Shown: positions 1 to 4,831 of the stretch, one piece after another | Numbering within the stretch: position 1 is the first letter of the stretch | How the letters are laid out: every line of letters starts with the position of its first letter | Assembly (NCBI GenBank): GCA_039934875.1 | Contig: JBDTLH010000034.1 | Span: 1 to 6,336 of the forward strand | Reading direction: 5' to 3' | DNA length: 6,336 bases | Source: JBDTLH01 sp039934875 | GTDB taxonomy: Bacteria; Acidobacteriota; Terriglobia; Terriglobales; Acidobacteriaceae | Notes under the pieces: model-generated | Databases searched by the model: none | What the model saw: only the letters and a program-made list of their open reading frames with translations | Told to the model about the DNA's origin: nothing | Program-made: the position numbers and the translations under genes

Positions 1-104
1 AGCAGCAGATGTTCGCTTTCGATATAGGGCGATCCATACTGGCTTGCCTCATATCTGGCAAAGAAGATCACGCGACGCGCCTTCTCGGTATATCGCTCGA
101 ACAT
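1..104 (-). CDS. Clp N-terminal-domain protein (ClpC-like), 5' end only
   Basis: The reverse strand from 104 down to 1 reads ATG and then 33 more whole codons, beginning MFERYTEKARRVIFFARYEA and continuing through SQYGSPYIESEHLL to the window edge. This is the start of the Clp repeat domain, the adaptor- and substrate-binding N-domain of ClpC/ClpA chaperones that feed ClpP. The FERYTEKAR and EHLLL signatures are unmistakable. A GGAGG at 117-121 (minus sense) lies 12 nt before the ATG, rather far but usable. Only the N-domain is visible. The gene could be a full ClpC ATPase or one of the short stand-alone Clp N-domain proteins that I recall as common in Acidobacteriota; the window cannot decide. 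It is transcribed divergently from the lipoprotein gene at 337. Confidence 0.9.
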   Translation of the reverse strand, partial: MFERYTEKARRVIFFARYEASQYGSPYIESEHLL

Positions 105-202
105 GGAATCGCTGCGCCTCCGGCGAACGAACCACGATAGCACCACGCGGGATCCTATAGCTTCCTGCTCGCAGTTGGCCCCAAAGGACTACGAAACGGC
201 GA

Positions 203-224
203 TGCTTAACCTGATTTGCTTAAC
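203..224. repeat. 8-bp direct repeat in the divergent control region
   Basis: TGCTTAAC occurs at 203-210 and again at 217-224, a 14-nt period. The pair lies just upstream of an AT-rich, -10-like stretch (TAATAC 232-237 or TACTAT 235-240) that may serve the lipoprotein gene. No convincing -35 box goes with it. Two identical half-sites beside a promoter would suit a DNA-binding regulator, but this is inference; chance recurrence in a 230-bp spacer is also possible. Confidence 0.35.
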
Positions 225-260
225 TACAGGCTAATACTATGTCTCGACAAAATTCAGGCA

Positions 261-288
261 CAACTTGCGATCGCTTGAGCGCAAGTTG
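261..288. repeat. Perfect 9-bp inverted repeat (hairpin) in the 5' region of the lipoprotein gene
   Basis: CAACTTGCG (261-269) is exactly complementary to CGCAAGTTG (280-288), with a 10-nt loop. It sits 48 nt before the TTG start at 337 and would fall in the 5' untranslated region if transcription begins after the -10-like stretch near 235-240. No T-run follows, so it does not look like an intrinsic terminator. It may be an operator or an mRNA leader structure. Confidence 0.55.
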
Positions 289-324
289 ATGGGCCTATAG
301 CCTTCAGAAATACCCTTTCCTATT

Positions 325-329
325 GGAGG
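325..329 (+). promoter_or_regulatory. Shine-Dalgarno fixing the TTG start of the lipoprotein
   Basis: GGAGG lies 7 nt before the TTG at 337-339, ideal spacing. It supports a TTG start, giving a protein with a complete signal peptide. Confidence 0.8.
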
Positions 330-336
330 CCATTCT

Positions 337-1221
337 TTGCAAACCGTTTGCTCAAAGCTAATCACGTCATTGATCACCTTAGCTCTGTCCCTGGGAGTTG
401 CGGCGATGACGGCGTGCGGCGGGTCCCCTTCCGCGCCCAAGGCGGAAGCCGCCAGCCGCGCCGCGCCGCCCGCTACGACGCAGGCAGAGGCGCCAAGCAG
501 TCCCGCGCCGAGTAGCCCGCCGAGCAACCCCACTCCCGCGCCACCAAGCCCCGCACCGCCAAGCCAGCCCCCTACCTTCGCCCAGATTCAAGACATGGCC
601 GGATGGAGCTGGTGCACGGCGAAGAGGAATGGCGCGCCATGTGCCAGTGGACGCGGCAATGCAACTTCGAGTCTCGCGCCTAAACAGGCGGACCCATCGC
701 TCAGCGGAGCGTCAGCGGCCTTCACCCTCGGCGGCAACACGCCTTATTCGAATGCGCTGTGGTGGAAGACGCTCAGCACCGACACCTCTCCCACACACTT
801 CACCTATGATCTGAATTTCATGATCGACAATCCGGGCGCGGCGCAGGCGCTTGAATTCGACACCAACCAGGCGATCGGCGCCAACCGTTACACCTGGGGG
901 ACGGAATGCAATTACCGCGGCACCGGCAAATGGGACATCTGGAATGATGAGACCGAGCAATGGGAGGCGACCAGCGTCCCCTGCCCCGAGGTTTCCGCGA
1001 ACCAGTGGCACCACCTTACCTGGCAATTCGAGCGCGTTGGCACACAGGTGCATTACATCAGCGTCACGCTCGATGGCAAGACATCGAAGGTGGACGCCTA
1101 CCGTAACTATCAGACCGGCGTCGGCGGCAATGGGTATGATGTCGCACTGCAACTCGACGGCGATTTTCAGCAGAGCCCTTACAAAGTTTGGCTCGATAAA
1201 GTCAACCTGACTGCCTGGTAA
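337..1221 (+). CDS. Secreted lipoprotein with a concanavalin/LamG-like beta-sandwich domain
   Basis: The 294-residue product starts at TTG. Residues 1-26 form a signal peptide (Lys7, hydrophobic core about 8-23) ending in MTA-Cys27, a slightly atypical lipobox followed by GlyGly, so Cys27 is the likely lipidated residue. Residues 28-80 are a Pro/Ala/Ser-rich linker. Residues 81-294 look like one all-beta domain with ALEFDTNQ, WGTECN, KWDIWND, WHHLTWQFERVG, ISVTLDGK and a terminal WLDKVNLTAW. Cysteines 93, 102, 191 and 216 could make two disulphides. This pattern matches a family of secreted hypothetical proteins that I recall from Acidobacteriota; their ligand is unknown to me. The fold is suggested by strand-like sequence, and carbohydrate or surface binding is inference only. 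No catalytic motif is evident. The SIS gene starts 37 nt downstream, so the two may be co-transcribed. Confidence 0.85.
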   Translation: MQTVCSKLITSLITLALSLGVAAMTACGGSPSAPKAEAASRAAPPATTQAEAPSSPAPSSPPSNPTPAPPSPAPPSQPPTFAQIQDMAGWSWCTAKRNGAPCASGRGNATSSLAPKQADPSLSGASAAFTLGGNTPYSNALWWKTLSTDTSPTHFTYDLNFMIDNPGAAQALEFDTNQAIGANRYTWGTECNYRGTGKWDIWNDETEQWEATSVPCPEVSANQWHHLTWQFERVGTQVHYISVTLDGKTSKVDAYRNYQTGVGGNGYDVALQLDGDFQQSPYKVWLDKVNLTAW

Positions 1222-1258
1222 TCCGGCACGCGCGCTCCCATGCAATAGGATTATCCGC

Positions 1259-2371
1259 ATGAGCGCGTCGCCCTACCCTTATCCGAAGTTCATGTTGAAA
1301 GAGATCGCCGAGCAGCCGGACGCCATCCGGCGCACGATCGAGGCCCATCTCTCCGGCCAGGCGCTTGCCCCGGTATTCGATGCATTGCGCATGGCCACGA
1401 AGCTCGTGATTGCCGCCAGTGGCTCGAGCCGGCACGCTGGATTGGCAGGCGAAATCATGATTGAAGACCTCAGCGACATCGCCTGCGACGTGGAGTATTC
1501 GAGCGAATACAGCTACCGCCGGCCGCGCGTCTCCACGCATTACGTGATAATGGTGATCACGCAATCAGGCGAAACGGCGGACACATTGGCCGCGCTGCGC
1601 GAGGCGACCAGCCGCGGAGCGCGCACCATCGCGATCGCCAACGTCGAACACTCCACGATTGTCCGCGAAGCCACGGCTGAATATCTCACCTATGCGGGGG
1701 TAGAGGTCGCCATTCCCGCTACCAAGAGTTTTACCGCGCAGCTCGCCGCGCTGCACAGCTTCGCGCTGCGGTTGGCGACGATCCGCAAATCGCTGCCGGC
1801 GGAAGAGATTGCGCGCCGCCTTGCACTTCTCACTGAGGTTCCGCGCGCGATTGAAGGCTCGCTCGCCGCATGGGAGGAGCAGGCGAAGGCGGCGGCATTG
1901 GCGAATTTCGGCGCGAAACAATTCATCTTTCTAGGCCGGGGCATTCACTACGCGATTGCCCGCGAGGGCGCGCTTAAGCTCAAGGAGATCTCCTACGCGC
2001 ACGCCGAAGCCTATCCCGCGGGAGAGCTGCGCCATGGGCCGCAGGCGCTCATCGATTCGTCGCTGCCGGTGGTACTGATCGCCACCCGCGACCGCAACGA
2101 CGATGGGTCGGTGCTGCGTTATGAAAAGACGCTCGCCATCGCCCGCGAGATCAAAGAGCGCAAGGGACGGTTGATTGTCGTGGCCAATGAGGGCGACGAA
2201 GAGATCGCTTCCATCGCGGACCACGTAATGTCAGTGCCCGAGGCGTCCGAGCACTTGCTGCCGCTGCTGGAAGTAGTGCCTTTGCAATATTTCGCTTATC
2301 ACATCGCCCACCTCAACGGACTCGATGTGGATAAGCCGCGTAGCCTGGTGAAGGCCGTGCTGACGGAATAA
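1259..2371 (+). CDS. Isomerase-only GlmS homologue (double SIS-domain sugar-phosphate protein)
   Basis: The 370-residue protein starts at ATG 1259, 8 nt after AGGA (1247-1250). It aligns from FMLKEIAEQP (11-20) to the C-terminus with the isomerase half of GlmS, which makes glucosamine-6-phosphate from fructose-6-phosphate. SIS domain 1 spans about 40-175 (sugar-phosphate loop QSGETADT, 102-109) and SIS domain 2 about 210-350. The GlmS isomerase residues are present: Lys240 and Glu243 in KLKEISY, His259 in LRHGP, and Lys365 near the LVKAVLTE tail (E. coli K485, E488, H504, K603). The N-terminal glutamine amidotransferase domain with its Cys1 nucleophile is absent, and no upstream ORF supplies it. 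The usual GlmS CGTS loop reads SGSS here. The protein could be an ammonia-dependent synthase, a glucosamine-6-phosphate deaminase (NagB-II/GlmD type) or another aldose-ketose isomerase. Its likely cytoplasmic role is amino-sugar metabolism; the exact reaction is not settled. Confidence 0.9.
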   Translation: MSASPYPYPKFMLKEIAEQPDAIRRTIEAHLSGQALAPVFDALRMATKLVIAASGSSRHAGLAGEIMIEDLSDIACDVEYSSEYSYRRPRVSTHYVIMVITQSGETADTLAALREATSRGARTIAIANVEHSTIVREATAEYLTYAGVEVAIPATKSFTAQLAALHSFALRLATIRKSLPAEEIARRLALLTEVPRAIEGSLAAWEEQAKAAALANFGAKQFIFLGRGIHYAIAREGALKLKEISYAHAEAYPAGELRHGPQALIDSSLPVVLIATRDRNDDGSVLRYEKTLAIAREIKERKGRLIVVANEGDEEIASIADHVMSVPEASEHLLPLLEVVPLQYFAYHIAHLNGLDVDKPRSLVKAVLTE

Positions 2372-2387
2372 ACTGGCCGAGGGCTGT

Positions 2388-2451
2388 TGGTCACGAGTCA
2401 CGGGCCACGGACTTAAAGCGCCCAAGCCCGCGACTCGCGACTTCGTGACCA
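2388..2451. repeat. Heptamer repeats forming an inverted repeat between the SIS gene and infC
   Basis: GTCACGA, GTCACGG and GCCACGG lie in tandem at 2390-2410. Related units in opposite orientation fill about 2427-2450. TGGTCACGA (2388-2396) pairs perfectly with TCGTGACCA (2443-2451), and GTCACGGG (2397-2404) pairs with CCCGCGAC (2427-2434) with one mismatch. The folded RNA could help stop SIS transcription, but there is no T-run. It also resembles the dispersed intergenic repeat elements of large soil-bacterial genomes. Confidence 0.6.
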
Positions 2452-2471
2452 CCGGGGCGACAAAACCAGCG

Positions 2472-2480
2472 TGATATACT
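2472..2480 (+). promoter_or_regulatory. Extended -10 promoter of infC
   Basis: TGATATACT gives a TG-n plus TATACT extended -10 element (hexamer 2475-2480). No recognisable -35 sits 16-18 nt upstream, as is often the case with extended -10 promoters. Transcription would start near 2485-2488, leaving about 33 nt of leader before ATC 2520 but only about 9 nt before TTG 2496. Confidence 0.6.
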
Positions 2481-2510
2481 ACTTAAGTCTGCGCCTTGCA
2501 GCTATTTCCT

Positions 2511-2515
2511 GGAGG
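2511..2515 (+). promoter_or_regulatory. Shine-Dalgarno of infC pointing to the ATC start
   Basis: GGAGG (followed by A) lies 4 nt before ATC 2520-2522. It is downstream of the competing TTG at 2496, so it cannot serve that codon. The best upstream match for the TTG is a weak TAAG at 2484-2487. Confidence 0.65.
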
Positions 2516-2519
2516 ACCC

Positions 2520-3167
2520 ATCGATAAGCGGTTTATACGCACCAACGAACGGATTCGCGCCCGCGAAATCCGTGTGATCGACAATGAAGGCAACCAGCTC
2601 GGCGTCATGGCGCCCTTTGACGCGCTGAAAGTGGCCCGCGAGCGTGGCTTGGATCTGGTTGAAATCTCCCCCACTGCCCAGCCGCCGGTCTGTAAGATCC
2701 AGGATTTCGGCAAGTGGATGTATGAGAAGGAAAAGTCAGAGCGCTCCGCCAAGAAGAACCAGAAGACCTTCGTGCTCAAAGAGGTCAAGTTCCGCATCAA
2801 CGTGGACGAGCATGATTACAATTTCAAGAAGAACCACGTGATCCGCTTCCTTGAAGAGGGCGACAAGGTAAAGGCCACCATCTTCTTTCGCGGGCGCGAG
2901 ATGACGCACACCAATTTAGGGCGCCAAATACTCGATCGCCTGCTCAATGAATTGGGTGACAAAGCACTGGTGGAGTTCCGGCCGCGGATGGAAGGCAACA
3001 CCCTGCACGCGATTCTGGCTCCGCCGAAGGTCTATCCCCCGCAGCCGAAAGCTAAGGCTCCCAAACCAGAAGCAAAACCAGCGCAACCGAAGCCCGCGCA
3101 GTCCGCCAGCGAGACCCATCCCGCCGATCAACAACGGGAACAGGAACAGGAACAGGTAAAAAGCTAA
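2520..3167 (+). CDS. infC: Translation initiation factor IF-3
   Basis: IF-3 binds the 30S subunit, keeps it apart from 50S and proofreads start-codon pairing. From the ATC at 2520 the product is 215 residues (223 if TTG 2496 is used). The N-domain carries TNERIRAREIRVIDNEG, followed by PPVCKIQDFGKWMYEKEK, the family signature, and a Lys-rich linker helix. The C-domain runs from about TFVLKEVKFR (83 on) to MEGNTLHAILAPPK (about 170). A 45-residue Pro/Ala/Lys then Gln/Glu tail follows, absent from the 180-residue E. coli protein; its end is encoded by three GGAACA units (3137-3154). I favour ATC as start because the only good SD is 4 nt upstream of it. Rare start codons in infC (AUU in E. coli) underlie IF-3 autoregulation, since IF-3 rejects non-canonical starts. 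Identity is certain, the start less so. Confidence 0.97.
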   Translation: MDKRFIRTNERIRAREIRVIDNEGNQLGVMAPFDALKVARERGLDLVEISPTAQPPVCKIQDFGKWMYEKEKSERSAKKNQKTFVLKEVKFRINVDEHDYNFKKNHVIRFLEEGDKVKATIFFRGREMTHTNLGRQILDRLLNELGDKALVEFRPRMEGNTLHAILAPPKVYPPQPKAKAPKPEAKPAQPKPAQSASETHPADQQREQEQEQVKS

Positions 3168-3187
3168 TTTAGATCAACACGTTTCCG

Positions 3188-3220
3188 CGCCCGCCTGATC
3201 AGGTGGGCGTTGCTCATATT
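3188..3220 (+). terminator. Likely terminator hairpin after infC
   Basis: CGCCCGCCT (3188-3196) pairs with AGGTGGGCG (3201-3209) through nine pairs, one of them G-U, around a GATC loop. The downstream bases TTGCTCATATT are only moderately T-rich. It lies between the convergent ends of infC (3167) and the small minus-strand gene (3227) and could act in both directions. Confidence 0.55.
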
Positions 3221-3226
3221 GTAAAA

Positions 3227-3406
3227 CTACGCCGACTTGCGCAAATCGTCATCCCGGTCTTTGCGGCTATCTATTCTCGCATCCGGACGCATTGAGCCCG
3301 GCTCAATGTGTTCGTTACGATCTACCTTCCGCCGCAGGGAGACGATCAGATACCAGACGACGAAAGCAATGATGATCCCGGTCAATACCCACCAAATTGA
3401 ATTCAT
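3227..3406 (-). CDS. Small single-span membrane protein, 59 aa
   Basis: This reverse-strand ORF from ATG 3406 to TAG 3227 encodes 59 residues. Residues 4-24 (IWWVLTGIIIAFVVWYLIVSL) form one strongly hydrophobic helix with a Trp pair at its N-terminal edge. RRK follows at once, then a very polar tail rich in Arg, Asp and Lys (RIDSRKDRDDDLRKSA). By the positive-inside rule the tail is cytoplasmic and the N-terminus outside. Such a clean amphipathic split is unlikely by chance, so I take it as a real gene although it is short and has no clear SD. An in-frame TAA four codons upstream fixes the earliest start. It lies 50 nt downstream of the 102-aa gene on the same strand and may share its transcript. 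I do not recognise a family; the function is unknown. Confidence 0.75.
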   Translation of the reverse strand: MNSIWWVLTGIIIAFVVWYLIVSLRRKVDRNEHIEPGSMRPDARIDSRKDRDDDLRKSA

Positions 3407-3456
3407 AATACTGATTTAGATGTCGAATCCTGAGCTGGCGGTACGTGAATAGCGAA

Positions 3457-3765
3457 TTACTGGTTGCCCGCCGGAGCGTCTTGTTGAAACACGAGTTCAC
3501 CCACCGGATGCTGGATTTCTTCCATCCTCCTGCCGCGAAGCGAAATCACGCGAAAATCAAACCGGGCGTTCGGGCAATCATCCATAATCTCCAGCTCGCG
3601 GTCATAGATCTCCCGCTCCAGCGCGAAGTCCTTCTCCGGGACAACGATGAACACGCCCAGTTCCCCACGCCCTTCCTGCACAAAAATGCTCTGCACCTTC
3701 GCAACCTGCGAAAGCCGTTGCCGGATCACCGCAATCTCGTTTCTACAAACGGGAACCGTTGCCAT
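3457..3765 (-). CDS. Conserved-looking hypothetical protein, 102 aa
   Basis: The ORF runs from ATG 3765 to TAA 3457 on the reverse strand. I do not recognise it with confidence. The sequence suggests a small soluble alpha/beta protein: a helix at about 8-24 (NEIAVIRQRLSQVAKV), strands at SIFVQEG and LGVFIVVPE, an acidic helix at about 47-62 (DFALEREIYDRELEIM), then strand RFDFRVISL and a polar C-terminus. The helix/strand alternation and the charged-residue pattern favour a real protein over the overlapping plus-strand ORF, whose translation is unstructured His/Pro/Asn-rich sequence. An in-frame TGA four codons upstream limits the start; the nearest SD-like AAGG is 14 nt away, so initiation looks weak. 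It is antisense to the infC-rpmI interval and heads a possible two-gene unit with the 59-aa membrane protein. Confidence 0.7.
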   Translation of the reverse strand: MATVPVCRNEIAVIRQRLSQVAKVQSIFVQEGRGELGVFIVVPEKDFALEREIYDRELEIMDDCPNARFDFRVISLRGRRMEEIQHPVGELVFQQDAPAGNQ

Positions 3766-3810
3766 ACAAGATAATCATACCTTGTTCCTTCAGATCGAAC
3801 CCGACCCCGC

Positions 3811-3840
3811 TCGACCAATCCCGCTCACCTCTGCTAAACT
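3811..3840 (+). promoter_or_regulatory. Putative promoter of rpmI-rplT
   Basis: TCGACC (3811-3816) resembles a -35 box (four of six matches to TTGACA). After an 18-nt spacer comes TAAACT (3835-3840), preceded by TG-n, an extended -10. The predicted transcript start is near 3847, about 50 nt before rpmI. A promoter is needed here because the minus-strand gene pair and a hairpin separate rpmI from infC. Confidence 0.5.
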
Positions 3841-3847
3841 GTTGATT

Positions 3848-3878
3848 CCGGACAGTCTGGCGATTCGCCTCTGTGCGG
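3848..3878 (+). promoter_or_regulatory. Three-part hairpin in the rpmI leader
   Basis: CCG (3848-3850) pairs with CGG (3876-3878), ACAG (3852-3855) with CTGT (3871-3874), and GGCG (3859-3862) with CGCC (3866-3869), giving an 11-bp interrupted stem capped by ATT. It begins at the predicted transcript 5' end and finishes 17 nt before the rpmI ATG. It may stabilise the mRNA or bind a ribosomal protein; no T-run follows, so it is not a terminator. Confidence 0.5.
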
Positions 3879-3895
3879 CATCTGAAAGAGACCCA

Positions 3896-4090
3896 ATGTA
3901 TAAGCTGAAGACGCACTCCGGCGCAGCCAAGCGTTTTAAGAAGACCGGCACGGGCAAGGTCAAGCGCGCGCACGCCTTCATGCGGCACATCCTCACCTCG
4001 AAATCCTCGAAACTCAAGCGCAAGCTCGATCTGAGCACGCTGGTGTCGAAGGCTGACGAGGCGAAGGTGAAGCGCATGATTCCGTATTAG
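3896..4090 (+). CDS. rpmI: 50S ribosomal protein L35
   Basis: This is a 64-residue, strongly basic protein starting MYKLKTHSGAAKRFKKTGTG and ending KADEAKVKRMIPY, the complete and normal-length bL35 pattern. It is a component of the large ribosomal subunit. The ATG at 3896 has only a modest purine stretch (GAAAGAG, 3884-3890) as SD. Longer in-frame extensions upstream are not L35-like and overlap the predicted promoter, so I reject them. The gene keeps the classical order infC-rpmI-rplT but is 728 nt from infC and 203 nt from rplT, looser than in E. coli or Bacillus. In those species this operon is controlled by L20 binding to its mRNA, and the leader hairpin at 3848-3878 could play a comparable role; that is inference. 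Confidence 0.97.
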   Translation: MYKLKTHSGAAKRFKKTGTGKVKRAHAFMRHILTSKSSKLKRKLDLSTLVSKADEAKVKRMIPY

Positions 4091-4101
4091 AACCAGCTGT
4101 A

Positions 4102-4262
4102 GGTTTCAGGGTTTAGGTTCTCAGGAAAGCTTAAGACCTTGACCGAACCTGCTCTATCGAGTCTGGCAATGTACCAGACGCAAGGCGTGTGAAGAGGTCC
4201 AACCTACCTCCAGCCGCTATAACCGAAGTGCTCCCCTGATCTTGGTTTCAAACAAGCTCAGG
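4102..4262 (+). promoter_or_regulatory. Highly foldable rpmI-rplT spacer, candidate L20 leader
   Basis: Several stems can form in the 203-nt spacer. GTCTGG (4161-4166) pairs with CCAGAC (4174-4179). AGGTTC (4115-4120) pairs with GAACCT (4145-4150). CCTGA and CTTG (4235-4244) pair with CAAG and TCAGG (4253-4262) around one mismatch. GTAGGTT (4099-4105) can pair over long range with AACCTAC (4201-4207), which competes with a local GAGGT/ACCTC stem (4194-4198 with 4206-4210). Such exclusive alternatives are typical of regulatory leaders. The last stem ends 19 nt before the rplT SD. Its 5' part consists of heptamer-like repeats (4102-4122), so it may instead be repeat-derived. Confidence 0.4.
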
Positions 4263-4293
4263 ACGTGGGTGCCACTCAAAAAAGGACAGCAAC

Positions 4294-4671
4294 ATGGCTC
4301 GTGTAAAACGTGGCAATAAGCGGCGCGAATATCGCAAGAAGATACTTAAACGCGCCTCGGGATACTTCCTCACGAAATCCAAGCTCTATCAGGCAGCCGA
4401 AGAGGCCGTCGAACGCGGTCTTAAGTTCGCCTATCGCGGACGCCGCGAAAAGAAGCGCCAGTTCCGCTCGCTATGGATCGTGCGCATCAACGCCGCCTGC
4501 CATCTGCCGGCGAATGAGATCAGCTATTCCCTCTTCATCAACGGTTTGAAGAAGAGCGGCATCGAGCTCGACCGCAAGGTGCTCTCCGATCTCGCGGTCA
4601 ACGACCCCGCTGGATTTACCAGTCTGGTCACGATTGTCAAAGCCGCTGCCGAAACCAAGAAAGCCGCGTAA
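4294..4671 (+). CDS. rplT: 50S ribosomal protein L20
   Basis: The 125-residue product begins MARVKRGNKRREYRKKILKR and continues with the bL20 hallmarks ASGYF, KFAYRGRREKKRQFRSLWI, RINAACH and SYSLFINGLKKSGIELDRK. The basic N-terminal extension threads into 23S rRNA; the globular C-domain also binds mRNA in species where L20 represses its own operon. It is slightly longer than the usual 117-120 residues because of an Ala/Lys tail (KAAAETKKAA). AAGGA (4282-4286) sits 7 nt before the ATG, a strong SD and better than that of rpmI. A clear intrinsic terminator follows 25 nt after the stop codon, so rplT ends the transcription unit. Confidence 0.98.
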   Translation: MARVKRGNKRREYRKKILKRASGYFLTKSKLYQAAEEAVERGLKFAYRGRREKKRQFRSLWIVRINAACHLPANEISYSLFINGLKKSGIELDRKVLSDLAVNDPAGFTSLVTIVKAAAETKKAA

Positions 4672-4696
4672 CACTCTACACGGTTCGACTGCTATC

Positions 4697-4726
4697 AAGG
4701 GCGCGGCTTCGGCCGTGCCCCTTTTG
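4697..4726 (+). terminator. Intrinsic terminator of rpmI-rplT
   Basis: GGGCGCGGC (4699-4707) pairs with GCCGTGCCC (4712-4720) over nine pairs with one G-U wobble, capped by a TTCG tetraloop and followed by CTTTTG. This is a textbook rho-independent terminator, 25 nt past the rplT stop. It implies that pheS has its own promoter. Confidence 0.9.
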
Positions 4727-4738
4727 TGTAGTAAGGCA

Positions 4739-4762
4739 AGCTATCAGCCATCAGCTATCAGC
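4739..4762. repeat. Tandem heptamer repeat AGCTATC
   Basis: The units AGCTATC, AGCCATC and AGCTATC lie in tandem at 4739-4759, followed by a partial unit AGC. It sits just after the rplT terminator. Similar 7-bp-period runs with different units occur at 2390-2410, 4102-4122 and 6032-6073. Confidence 0.75.
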
Positions 4763-4831
4763 TTTTCATTTTCAGCTTCCGTCCAAAATTTGCAGTGGGT
4801 CCCAGCACAAAAGCGAGTCCCGGCGTAAACC

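Noticed and set aside
712..1260. 182-residue minus-strand ORF opposite the lipoprotein
   Set aside because: It is the complement of a well-supported gene with signal peptide, lipobox and domain pattern; its translation shows no recognisable motif and is typical of a GC-rich shadow frame.
2496..2519. TTG-initiated 8-residue N-terminal extension of IF-3
   Set aside because: The strong SD lies inside this stretch rather than before it, and the predicted transcript start leaves almost no leader. Kept only as an alternative start.
3445..3774. 109-residue plus-strand ORF opposite the 102-aa gene
   Set aside because: Its His/Asn/Pro-rich translation lacks a plausible fold, whereas the minus-strand frame gives clear helix and strand patterns.
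3647..3895. Long in-frame upstream extension of rpmI giving a 147-residue product
   Set aside because: The extra residues do not resemble L35, whose complete sequence starts at 3896; the extension runs antisense to the hypothetical gene and through the predicted promoter.
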